This document shows positions 1 through 7,239 of a DNA stretch of 64,000 nt, in pieces. Under the pieces are notes generated by a model. It was not told where the DNA came from. It ran no database searches and worked only from the letters and a program-made list of their open reading frames with translations. Every line of letters begins with the position of its first letter. The first letter of the stretch is position 1. Location of the stretch: assembly GCA_009701885.1 (NCBI GenBank), contig WLJH01000004.1, forward strand, positions 95,455-159,454, written 5' to 3'. The DNA comes from Actinomycetota bacterium. Lineage in GTDB: Bacteria; Actinomycetota; Actinomycetes; Propionibacteriales; Nocardioidaceae. A program made the position numbers and the translations under genes.

Positions 1-1
1 G

Positions 2-223
2 TCGGGCGCAGGGCACCTGCGCTCGGTCACCACCCGTCCCGACGCCGCCGGCCGCGGCCTCGGCACGGCGGTCTCCGCCGCACTGACCCGGCGGGCGCTG
101 GGACGCTCGGGCACCGCGACCCTGGGGGTGTACGTCGACAACGCCCCCGCGCTCGCCGTCTACGACCGGCTGGGGTACCGCACGGTCGTCACGTTCCGCT
201 CGGGTCGCTCGGGTCGAGGATGA
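2..223 (+). CDS. GNAT acetyltransferase, C-terminal part (cut by window edge)
   Basis: Only the last 73 residues lie in the window, in frame 2. They show the end of a GNAT fold: the acetyl-CoA pyrophosphate-binding turn GRGLGTAVS and the closing motif VYVDNAPALAVYDRLGYR, typical of the last two strands. The substrate cannot be told from this fragment. The stop codon lies inside the 3' end of the convergent uridine kinase-like gene, so the two genes overlap tail to tail by 35 bases. Confidence 0.85.
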   Translation, partial: SGAGHLRSVTTRPDAAGRGLGTAVSAALTRRALGRSGTATLGVYVDNAPALAVYDRLGYRTVVTFRSGRSGRG

Positions 224-827
224 TCGAGGCCCGCTCGCGCGGGCGCTCCTCGGCGACGTAGGTCCGGCAGGCCGCCTGGTAGCGGGCGTCGTACGCCGCC
301 GCGGCCGCCTCCGGTCCGCCCAGTGCCTCGGCATCGCGGGCGATGCCGCGCGCGGTCGCGGTCGGCTCGTCGGTGTCCACCCACACGACCTCGTCCCACA
401 GGTCGCGCAGCGCCCCGCGCTGGACGAAGGTGGCGGCGAAGACCACCACGGCGTCGGCGGGAACGCTCGTCGTGCGGTCGGTCAGCACGGCATCGGTCGC
501 GAGGTCGTGCACCGCCGTGGCGATGACACGGTCGCCGCCCGGGCCGAGCGGTCGCAGCACCCGCTCGGCCAGCGCCTCGAGGTCGTAGGCGTCGTCGTAG
601 TAGCCGTGGGCCGAGTCACGGCCCTGCCGGTAGCGACGTTCCCTGACGTGGTGGAAGCCGTCGGAGTCGACGTGCAGCGCCGGCCGCCCGGCCCGCCCGA
701 GCTCCTCCACCAACCAGCGCGCCAGGGTGGTCTTCCCGGCCCCGCAGTACCCGTCGATCCCCACCCGCACCGGCCGTCCCAGGTCGAGGTCGCGCAGGTG
801 GACCAGGAGCTCGTCGCGGCTGCTCAC
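189..827 (-). CDS. Uridine kinase-like P-loop NTPase
   Basis: The 212-residue protein has a Walker A loop near residues 20-30 (GYCGAGKTT), followed by HVDSDGFHH, as in the uridine kinase/phosphoribulokinase family that phosphorylates nucleosides or other small alcohols with ATP. It lacks a clear uridine-specific signature, so the substrate is open. The GTG start is set by a GTGA overlap with the stop of the upstream TauE/SafE gene, which means coupled translation. The 3' end overlaps the convergent acetyltransferase. Confidence 0.75.
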   Translation of the reverse strand: MSSRDELLVHLRDLDLGRPVRVGIDGYCGAGKTTLARWLVEELGRAGRPALHVDSDGFHHVRERRYRQGRDSAHGYYDDAYDLEALAERVLRPLGPGGDRVIATAVHDLATDAVLTDRTTSVPADAVVVFAATFVQRGALRDLWDEVVWVDTDEPTATARGIARDAEALGGPEAAAAAYDARYQAACRTYVAEERPRERASIILDPSDPSGT

Positions 828-1597
828 GACAGTCCCTGGGCGAGGTACAGCGCGCCGACCGCAGCGGCCAGCACCCCGAGGAGCAGGCGCAGCCCACGCT
901 CCGGCAGGTGCGGCTGCAGCCGCGCCCCGAGGTAGCCGCCGACCAGGCCCCCGAGACCGCACGCGATGCCGACCGGCCAGTCGGGTGCGACCGGCCCCGG
1001 GGCCACCATCGCGAGGACGGTGAAGGCGGCTGCCCCGACCAGCGAGGTCAAGAACGTGGAGGCCAGCGCGGCCGGCGCGACGGCGGCCAGCGTCATGCCG
1101 GAGCCGACGAGGACCGGGCTGAGCAGCGAGCCGCCCCCGATGCCGTAGACCCCGCCGACCAGGCCGACGCCCAGCGCCAGGACGACGATCGCGCGCGGTC
1201 CGAGCGGGCGCAGGGCACGGGGCGGACGCAGCGTCCGCCCCACCAGCCACCCGCCGAGGGCGAGCAGCACCAGCCCGGCCACGACCCGGAAGGTGTCGGG
1301 ACCGGGCAGCAGGTAGACCCGCACGAGCGCGCCGAGGACGACGCCGGGGAGGGTCCCTGCGACGAGGAGTCGGGTGAGCGGGGTGAGGAGGAGGCCTTCG
1401 CGGCGGTAGCGCAGGAGGGCGCCCGGCGTGGCGATGACGTTGTAGAGCAGGTTGGTGGAGGTGACGGCCGGGTTGGGGACCCCGAGCACGCTGAGCTGGA
1501 CGGGCAGCACGAAGACCGCTCCGGACACGCCGACCGGCGCGGTGAGGGTGGCGATGAGCAGACCCGCGGCGAAGCCGACGAGCAGGTCCGCGAGCAC
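824..1597 (-). CDS. TauE/SafE family membrane permease
   Basis: A 257-residue, very hydrophobic protein with about eight membrane segments in two halves. The repeats GFAAGLLIATLTAPVGVSG near the start and VGLVGGVYGIGGGSLLSPVL in the middle are the paired glycine-rich loops of the TauE/SafE family (DUF81), which export or take up sulfite, sulfoacetate or other organosulfur anions. The GTG start is preceded by TAGGGT with a 6-base gap, so the mRNA is probably leaderless. The stop overlaps the start of the downstream kinase-like gene. The transported anion is unknown. Confidence 0.85.
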   Translation of the reverse strand: MLADLLVGFAAGLLIATLTAPVGVSGAVFVLPVQLSVLGVPNPAVTSTNLLYNVIATPGALLRYRREGLLLTPLTRLLVAGTLPGVVLGALVRVYLLPGPDTFRVVAGLVLLALGGWLVGRTLRPPRALRPLGPRAIVVLALGVGLVGGVYGIGGGSLLSPVLVGSGMTLAAVAPAALASTFLTSLVGAAAFTVLAMVAPGPVAPDWPVGIACGLGGLVGGYLGARLQPHLPERGLRLLLGVLAAAVGALYLAQGLS

Positions 1598-1603
1598 CCC
1601 CGG

Positions 1604-1609
1604 ACCCTA
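1604..1609 (-). promoter_or_regulatory. -10 box of TauE/SafE gene
   Basis: TAGGGT on the minus strand, 6 bases before the GTG start at 1597. It implies a leaderless transcript for the permease and the coupled kinase-like gene. Confidence 0.55.
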
Positions 1610-1639
1610 CCGGCGCCGGCGACGCACGGGCGGGAGGGC

Positions 1640-2113
1640 TCAGCCGCCGCAGCGCGGACCGACGCCCAGGCGCATCACGACGGCGGTCGCGCCGTCGCGG
1701 TAGTAGCGCGGGCGCCGGTCGACCTCGGTGAAGCCGCGGTCGGCGTAGAAGGCCAACGCGCCGGCGTTGTCCTCGCGGACCTCGAGCAGCAGCCGGTTCG
1801 CCCCTCCCGCGCGGGCGGCACCGACGCACGCGTCCAGCAGCACCGAGGCGACACCGCTGCGGCGGTGGTCGGCGTCGACGGCGATCCGCTGGAGCTCGGC
1901 GACGTCGACGACCACGGAGACGACCGCGTGGCCGGCGATCTCCCCACCCACCTCTGCCACGAGGTACGACGCGTGCGGCACGCGGCCGGCGACGCCCTCG
2001 GCCAGCAGCCCGGCCGACCAGGCGTCGGCGCCGAGGTTGGCCTGCTCGGACGCGACGACCGCGTCGAGGTCGGCCTCGGCGGCTGCCCGGACCTGCACCG
2101 GGCGGGCCGTCAC
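1640..2113 (-). CDS. rimI: Ribosomal-protein-alanine N-acetyltransferase RimI-like
   Basis: A 157-residue single GNAT domain. It shows LQRIAVDADHRRSGVASVLL (strand 4 plus acetyl-CoA loop, with RRSGVA in place of RRxGIG) and LLEVREDNAGALAFYADRGF (strand 5 and alpha 4), the classic RimI pattern. RimI acetylates the N-terminus of ribosomal protein S18. The GTG start overlaps the tsaB stop by 4 bases, and tsaB-rimI is a conserved pair. The usual third partner, tsaD, is not downstream here and is not found in the window. Confidence 0.88.
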   Translation of the reverse strand: MTARPVQVRAAAEADLDAVVASEQANLGADAWSAGLLAEGVAGRVPHASYLVAEVGGEIAGHAVVSVVVDVAELQRIAVDADHRRSGVASVLLDACVGAARAGGANRLLLEVREDNAGALAFYADRGFTEVDRRPRYYRDGATAVVMRLGVGPRCGG

Positions 2114-2757
2114 GAGACCTGCTTGCGCTCGCCGGGCGCGACGGCGTCGGGGCGCCGGAGGTACATCGGCTCGGGGTCGAGCAGCTCGGCGCGCTCGTCG
2201 GTGACGACCTGCGCCAGCCAGCCGGCGCTCGGCCGCGTCGGGCCGACGGACGTCGGGAAGTGCTCGGGGTAGAGCAGCGCCCCCTCCCCCACGACCGGGA
2301 GCCCGGAGGCCGCTGCGGCCGGCTTCACGACGACCGGGTCGTCCAGCCGCACCCCGTTGCCGTCGTACGACGCCAGGTAGACCTCCTTGCGCCGCGCGTC
2401 CGTGGCCACGAGGAACTCCTCGGTGCCGGCGGGCAGCGTGCCGGTGTCGGCGGCCTCCACGGCGAGCACGTCGAGCGAGCAGACGCCGTAGACGGGCACC
2501 TCGAGGACGTAGCCGAGGGTGCGTGCGGTCACCAGACCCACCCGCAGGCCGGTGAAGGGACCGGGGCCGACGCCCACCCCGATCGCGGTGAGGTCCTGGC
2601 GGACGATGCCGACCTGCGCCATGGCGGCCTCGATGAGTGGGGCCAGCTGCTCGCCGTGCTTCATCGGGCGGTCGGCGACCAGCTCGGCCACGACGTCGGT
2701 CCCGTCGTGGAGGGCAACCGTGACGAGCGGGGTGGCGGAGTCGAGCGTGAGCAGCAC
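2110..2757 (-). CDS. tsaB: tRNA threonylcarbamoyladenosine biosynthesis protein TsaB
   Basis: The 215-residue protein starts MLLTLDSATPLVTVAL and contains GVGVGPGPFTGLRVG near residue 60, the signature of TsaB, the ASKHA-fold partner that helps TsaD and TsaE make the t6A37 modification of tRNAs reading ANN codons. Length and motif order are normal for the family. The GTG start lies 7 bases after TAGCCT, suggesting a leaderless mRNA. It is translationally coupled to rimI. Confidence 0.93.
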   Translation of the reverse strand: MLLTLDSATPLVTVALHDGTDVVAELVADRPMKHGEQLAPLIEAAMAQVGIVRQDLTAIGVGVGPGPFTGLRVGLVTARTLGYVLEVPVYGVCSLDVLAVEAADTGTLPAGTEEFLVATDARRKEVYLASYDGNGVRLDDPVVVKPAAAASGLPVVGEGALLYPEHFPTSVGPTRPSAGWLAQVVTDERAELLDPEPMYLRRPDAVAPGERKQVS

Positions 2758-2764
2758 GGCGACG

Positions 2765-2770
2765 AGGCTA
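2765..2770 (-). promoter_or_regulatory. -10 box of tsaB-rimI
   Basis: TAGCCT on the minus strand, 7 bases before the tsaB GTG start. Supports the chosen start and a leaderless tsaB-rimI message. Confidence 0.5.
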
Positions 2771-2789
2771 CTGCGCGGCTGCGGGGCGG

Positions 2790-3560
2790 CTACTGCCCGG
2801 CGCGCTCGGCGTAGGTCGTGGCGGCGGCGTGCACGGCCTCGACGTACTCCCGGCTGCGGTTGTAGCTCAGGACCGCGTCGGTCCAGGCCTCACCGGAGGT
2901 GAGGTCGCGACCGGAGGCGCAGAGGTAGCGCGCCGCGGTGGCGGCCGCGTCGTCGAGGTCGTGGGGGTCAATGACGCCGTCGTCGTCGCCGTCGGCGGCC
3001 CACGGCTCCCAGGAGGAGCGGAGGAACTGCATCGGACCGACCGCGCGCTCCCAGACCTCGTCACCGTGCCAGGCGGCCGACGTCGGGGTGGAGCGGATGG
3101 CCGCCACGGGGCCCTCCCCGTTCAACGGCACCCCGATGATCGGCGGTTCCGAGCGGCCGTCGAGGGTCAGGACCCGGTCGTCGATGGTGCCGTGGTGCGA
3201 CTCGACCCAGCCGATGCCGGCCAGCGTGGTCCAGCCCAGCTCGCAGCCACCGACCCCGGAGAGCTGCGCGTCGGCGTACGCCCGGAGCGCGGGGAGCGGG
3301 ATGCCGGTGCGACGGGAGGTCTGCTCCAACCAGCGCTGGTCGACCAGCTGCCCGCCCACCGGTGCCGCTGCGGGCGCGTCGGCCGTGACCGGGACGGGGG
3401 CGGCGAGGTAGGCCGCGGGCGGGGTCAGGTCCAGCGCCCGCGGCGTGGCGTAGAGCCTCGACAGCCCGAACGCCGCAGCCGTCACGACGACCAGCAGCGT
3501 CGCGAAGAGCGCGATCGAGCGCGGGCCGGAGATCACGTCCGCGATTGTGCGACAGCTCAC
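2790..3560 (-). CDS. Exported lytic transglycosylase (MltB/SLT_2-like)
   Basis: After an N-terminal membrane segment (ALFATLLVVVTAAAFGLSRL) comes a soluble domain with GIGWVESHHG, where the Glu is the likely catalytic acid of the lysozyme-like fold, then AVGPMQFLRSSWEPWAADGD and AVLSYNRSREYVEAV, the usual order in actinobacterial murein transglycosylases that cleave peptidoglycan to anhydromuropeptides. The DGDDDGVIDPHDL stretch resembles a calcium loop. The longest frame starts inside pstB; GTG at 3560 avoids that overlap and GTG at 3536 is also possible. Neither has a good ribosome site. Confidence 0.85.
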   Translation of the reverse strand: MSCRTIADVISGPRSIALFATLLVVVTAAAFGLSRLYATPRALDLTPPAAYLAAPVPVTADAPAAAPVGGQLVDQRWLEQTSRRTGIPLPALRAYADAQLSGVGGCELGWTTLAGIGWVESHHGTIDDRVLTLDGRSEPPIIGVPLNGEGPVAAIRSTPTSAAWHGDEVWERAVGPMQFLRSSWEPWAADGDDDGVIDPHDLDDAAATAARYLCASGRDLTSGEAWTDAVLSYNRSREYVEAVHAAATTYAERAGQ

Positions 3561-3573
3561 GCGACAGCGGAAA

Positions 3574-4443
3574 TCAGCCGAAGCGTCCGTGGACGTAGTC
3601 GGCGGTGCGCTCGTCCTGCGGGCTCTCGAACATGGCCCGGGTGTCACCGTGCTCGACGATCACCCCCGGCGTGCCGTGGGCGGCGAGGAAGAAGGCGCAC
3701 TGCGAGGAGACGCGCGCGGCCTGCTGCATGTTGTGCGTGACGATGACGATCGTGACCTCTCGGGCCAGCTCGAGCATCGTCTCCTCGATCACCCGCGTCG
3801 AGGTCGGGTCCAGTGCCGAGCAGGGCTCGTCCATGAGCAGCACCCGCGGCTTGACCGCGAGGGAGCGGGCGATGCACAACCGCTGCTGCTGACCACCGGA
3901 GAGCCCACCGCCGGGGGCGTCGAGCCTGTCCTTGACCTCGTTCCAGAGGCCGCCCTTGACCAGGCAGGCCTCCACGAGCTCGTCCTTCTCCGAGCGGGAC
4001 GCCTTGGTGCCGGTGAGCTTCAGCCCGGCCAGGACGTTCTCGCGGATGGACATGGCCGGGAACGGGTTGGGCTTCTGGAAGACCATGCCGATGGCCCGGC
4101 GGGCGTCGATGAGCTTCTTGGCCGGGTCGTAGATGTCCTCACCGTCCAGCCACACCTCTCCGGCGAGCTGGGCGGAGGGCACCAGCTCGTGCATGCGGTT
4201 GAGGATGCGCAGGAACGTGGACTTGCCACAGCCCGAGGGACCGATGAGGGCGGTGATCGCGCCGGCGGACATGGTGAGCGAGACCCGGTCCAGGACCTTG
4301 CGCTCACCGAACCACGCGGTGATCTCGCGAGCGTCGAGCTCCGCGAGTCGCTCCCCTCCAGCCGGCCCGTCCTGGACGGGGCTGCCAGGCACGGGGGCGC
4401 CGGGGACGGCCGGGAGGACGGTGGTCGCGTCGGTGCTGCTCAT
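3574..4443 (-). CDS. pstB: Phosphate ABC transporter ATP-binding protein PstB
   Basis: About 289 residues with Walker [11 protein letters not shown]-loop [16 protein letters not shown] signature LSGGQQQRL, Walker [14 protein letters not shown] and the switch His in THNMQQ. The FQKPNPFP block is diagnostic of PstB, which powers phosphate import through PstC/PstA. ATG at 4443 is preferred over GTG at 4461 because a GAGAGA purine run lies just upstream. pstB sits last, behind a strong hairpin and the third binding-protein gene, not next to pstA. No phoU follows. Confidence 0.93.
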   Translation of the reverse strand: MSSTDATTVLPAVPGAPVPGSPVQDGPAGGERLAELDAREITAWFGERKVLDRVSLTMSAGAITALIGPSGCGKSTFLRILNRMHELVPSAQLAGEVWLDGEDIYDPAKKLIDARRAIGMVFQKPNPFPAMSIRENVLAGLKLTGTKASRSEKDELVEACLVKGGLWNEVKDRLDAPGGGLSGGQQQRLCIARSLAVKPRVLLMDEPCSALDPTSTRVIEETMLELAREVTIVIVTHNMQQAARVSSQCAFFLAAHGTPGVIVEHGDTRAMFESPQDERTADYVHGRFG

Positions 4444-4491
4444 CAGGGTCTCTCTCGTCACGGTCGTGCGGGGTGCATACGGCTGGGACCG

Positions 4492-4527
4492 GGTGCGGGC
4501 GGCCCTCCCACGAGGGCCGCCCGCACC
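4492..4527 (-). terminator. Strong hairpin between pstS-like gene and pstB
   Basis: A perfect 15-bp stem (4492-4506 with 4513-4527) and 6-base loop, 14 bases past the stop of the upstream binding-protein gene and about 50 bases before pstB. There is no T tract, so it may act as an attenuator or mRNA-stabilising hairpin that gives more binding protein than ATPase. Confidence 0.7.
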
Positions 4528-4541
4528 GGCGCTGCGGTGGG

Positions 4542-6056
4542 CTACTTCTTGACCTTCACCAGGACGGTGACGGTCTGGTCGCCGAAGGCGACCGTGTACC
4601 GGGTGTTCTTCTTGACCTTCTTGGCGAGCAGGGTGGCCTGACCGCCGGACAGGGTGGCGGAGTCGATCTCCTTGGCGCCCTTGAGCAGGGTGACGGTGCC
4701 GCTCGCGCCGGCAATCGTGACCTGGACCTTCGCGGTCTTGCCCGGGGCCACCGGCTTGGCCTTGGCCACGATGTCGACCCGGTCGGACACGGTGACGGTG
4801 ACGTCGTCGGAGGAGGCCAGGAAGCCGTCCCCGGGCTCGAGGGTCGCGGTGTAGGTGCGGCTGCCGGCAGCGACGCCGGTCAGGGTCGCGGTGGCGCGGC
4901 CCTGGACGATCGGCACGTCGGCGGCGACGACGGTCGCGCCCTCGGTGAACGTGACCGTGCCGGTGGGGGTGCCCGCCGCCGACGACACGGTCGCGACCAG
5001 CTCGACCCGACCAGCGGACGGGCTGGTGGCGGTCAGGGCGGTGGTGGTCTCGGCCACCTCGTTCACGGCGAAGTTGCTGGTCGAGGACTGCGTGGGGACG
5101 CCGCAGGCACCGCCGTTCGCCTCGCGCGCCAGCTGGAAGAAGCCGGCAGCCTCGATCAGCGGCGCGGCCGCGTCGGAGCAGAGGAAGCCGTCGGGTCCGA
5201 AAGCGGCCAGCAGGTCGGCGCGGCCCACGTCGGCCCCGCGCACGACGTTGTAGAGGGCACGGTTCGCGGAGAACCCCCCGGTGAGCTTGATGACCGGGCC
5301 GGCGGCACCGGCGCGGCCGGTGGAGAAGGGCGCGACGGCGTTGGGGTCGGACTGCACGGGAGCGGGGTCGTGCTCCTGGACCTCCTGCACCGAGGCGGCG
5401 AGCGCCACGGCGACACCACCGTTGGCGGCCTGCAGCTGGGAGACGAAGAACGAGCGGGTGCCCGAGCCCGCCTGCGGGATGAGCGGCTTGATGACGCCGG
5501 GCTGGCCGCCGATCTCGCTCCAGTTGGTCACGGAGCCGTCGTAGATCCTGACCATGTCGGCGGCGGAGATGCTCGCCGGGGCGTTGGACGCCACGGTGTT
5601 CGACACCGCGAGCTTGAGACCGTCGACCGCGAAGGGGAAGTTCTGGAGGCCAGCGGCGCGCTCGGCGTCGTTGAGGCCGGAGGAGGACCGAGCGAAGTCG
5701 ATCTCAGGCAGGTTGTTGGCGCCGTACAGGCGACCCTTGCCGGCTCCCGAACCGTTGGGCCGGGTGATGGTGGTCCCGCCCGGGATCGTGATCTCCCCGC
5801 CCCCTCCTGCCTGGAAGGAGGCGATCCGGCCGGTGGTGCGGCCCTCGTTGAAACCAGGCGTGCCCTCGAAGCCCTCGGCGAGGTAGTGCATCGAGATCTC
5901 GGTGGTGTCCGAGCCGACGCCCACCAGGTCCGCGGAGGCGGGGGTGAAGGTGGGGTCGAAGGGCAGCGCGGCCGAGGCGGTCGGGGCGCTGAGGGCGATC
6001 GCCGACGCGGCGAGGGCCGCGGTGACGAGCCCGCTGAGGGTCTTGCTCGACTTCAT
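4542..6056 (-). CDS. PstS-type phosphate-binding protein with C-terminal Ig-like domain
   Basis: 504 residues. A Sec signal ([18 protein letters not shown]) is followed by a periplasmic-binding fold: [10 protein letters not shown] near residue 45, then [10 protein letters not shown] and [14 protein letters not shown], which match phosphate-contact loops of PstS. From about residue 335 the protein changes to Thr/Val-rich bacterial Ig-like repeats ([28 protein letters not shown]) ending in Lys residues. There is no lipobox and no C-terminal membrane segment, so it may be secreted or wall-bound through the Ig domains. AGAGAG lies 8-10 bases before the ATG. Confidence 0.85.
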   Translation of the reverse strand: MKSSKTLSGLVTAALAASAIALSAPTASAALPFDPTFTPASADLVGVGSDTTEISMHYLAEGFEGTPGFNEGRTTGRIASFQAGGGGEITIPGGTTITRPNGSGAGKGRLYGANNLPEIDFARSSSGLNDAERAAGLQNFPFAVDGLKLAVSNTVASNAPASISAADMVRIYDGSVTNWSEIGGQPGVIKPLIPQAGSGTRSFFVSQLQAANGGVAVALAASVQEVQEHDPAPVQSDPNAVAPFSTGRAGAAGPVIKLTGGFSANRALYNVVRGADVGRADLLAAFGPDGFLCSDAAAPLIEAAGFFQLAREANGGACGVPTQSSTSNFAVNEVAETTTALTATSPSAGRVELVATVSSAAGTPTGTVTFTEGATVVAADVPIVQGRATATLTGVAAGSRTYTATLEPGDGFLASSDDVTVTVSDRVDIVAKAKPVAPGKTAKVQVTIAGASGTVTLLKGAKEIDSATLSGGQATLLAKKVKKNTRYTVAFGDQTVTVLVKVKK

Positions 6057-6197
6057 GGATTCGCTCTCTCTGGTGGGGGTGCTGCACGGGTGGAGCCGGG
6101 TGGGACTGGCCGCCGGTCCCGAGACCCGGCGGGGGCGTGGTGATCCTCAGCGGCTCGACGACGAGTCGTCAGCGGCTTCGGACGGGGTTCGGCGACG

Positions 6198-6219
6198 GTT
6201 CACAGCCGCGTCACATCAC
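6198..6219 (+). promoter_or_regulatory. PHO-box-like 11-bp direct repeat
   Basis: GTTCACAGCCG followed directly by CGTCACATCAC, two units with TCA phased 11 bases apart as in streptomycete PhoP sites. It overlaps the 3' end of the sortase-like gene upstream of the third binding-protein gene, but it points away from that gene, so its role is uncertain. Confidence 0.3.
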
Positions 6220-7239
6220 GTTGGGGAGGAGTCGGACCAGCACTTCGGTCGTGGCCCAGGCCAGGGCGGCCACGACCGGCGCGGCGAGCAGCCACACCTG
6301 GACCGTCGACCACCGCTGGCGCGCGGAGATGATGGTCAAGGTGGCGAGCACGAGCGCCGTCAGGCAGGTCGCGAGCAGCGGCAGCACGGCGGTCTCCCCG
6401 GCGAGCACCTGCTCGGCGGCCGGCACGGCGCCCGGTCGTCCGGGCGGCGCGGGGAAGGCCTCCTGGGCCTCTGCGTCGACGTAGACCGCCTCCCCCGGGG
6501 TCAGACCGCCCAGGCGCCCCTCGCCCTCGGCGCTGGCGAGGACCAGCCGGGCCACGCCTGCGGTGCGCGGCTGGGGCAGCGGGTCACCGGTCCGGCGCAC
6601 GCCCAGCACCCGGAACTCGCGGGTCCCCTGGGCGATCACGACCTCGATGACGTCACCGGGCTGCAGCTCGGTGATCCGCGAGAAGGGTCCGCCGTACGTC
6701 GCAGCGCGACCCATCACGACCGCGGTGCCGTCCTGGCCCGGGAGCACGGTGTTGCGCTGGTGACCGGGTCCCGCCCTCAGGTCCCCGGACGCGGTGCCCT
6801 CGACGACCACCTGCTCCAGGTCGATGGCCGGGACGCGCAGGAGGGCGACCGGCTCGCCGACGGGGACCACCGGGCCGACAGGGGCCGTCGCGGAGGCGAC
6901 GTCGGTGCGGAACTGGTCGTAGAGCAGGTCCTGGGACCGCTCGTGCTTGAGGTCTCCGAGGAGCAGCAGCTGGACGAAGACCCAGAGGCAGACGACGGCC
7001 AGCATGAACGCGGCCGACTGCGTGGCTGCCTGCGCACCGGTGGGGAGCGGCCTCGGTGGCCGGGGACCGGTCCGGTCCCGGCGCAGCGACACCCGGCGCA
7101 GGGACACCCGGCGGGGCGGCTTCGTCAGGCGGCGGGCGGCTCGGGTCGGCCCGGGCGCGGCGACCGGCGCGGCACCAGTCACCGGGCCGGCGGGCGCGGC
7201 CGGCCCGGGCGACGCGCTCGCCGGCTCCGTCATCGTCAT
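6211..7239 (-). CDS. Sortase-fold membrane protein lacking catalytic residues
   Basis: 342 residues: a Pro/Arg-rich cytoplasmic start, a membrane segment near residue 80, a sortase-like domain at about 120-260, and two membrane segments at the C-terminus. Landmarks of sortases are present (LLRVPAIDLEQVVVEG, TYGGPFSRITELQPGDVIEV). However, the GHR bearing the catalytic His reads GRA, the TxTC position reads LASAE with no Cys, and no matching Arg is visible. It is probably structural, not a transpeptidase. The ATG overlaps the stop of the upstream large binding protein. Neighbouring proteins have no LPXTG motif. Confidence 0.75.
   Translation of the reverse strand: MTMTEPASASPGPAAPAGPVTGAAPVAAPGPTRAARRLTKPPRRVSLRRVSLRRDRTGPRPPRPLPTGAQAATQSAAFMLAVVCLWVFVQLLLLGDLKHERSQDLLYDQFRTDVASATAPVGPVVPVGEPVALLRVPAIDLEQVVVEGTASGDLRAGPGHQRNTVLPGQDGTAVVMGRAATYGGPFSRITELQPGDVIEVVIAQGTREFRVLGVRRTGDPLPQPRTAGVARLVLASAEGEGRLGGLTPGEAVYVDAEAQEAFPAPPGRPGAVPAAEQVLAGETAVLPLLATCLTALVLATLTIISARQRWSTVQVWLLAAPVVAALAWATTEVLVRLLPNVM

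Noticed and set aside
6136-6175. A GACGAC/GTCGTC quasi-palindrome before the third binding-protein gene as an operator
   Set aside because: The arms are short with a 2-base centre and no known factor fits; chance is likely in this composition.
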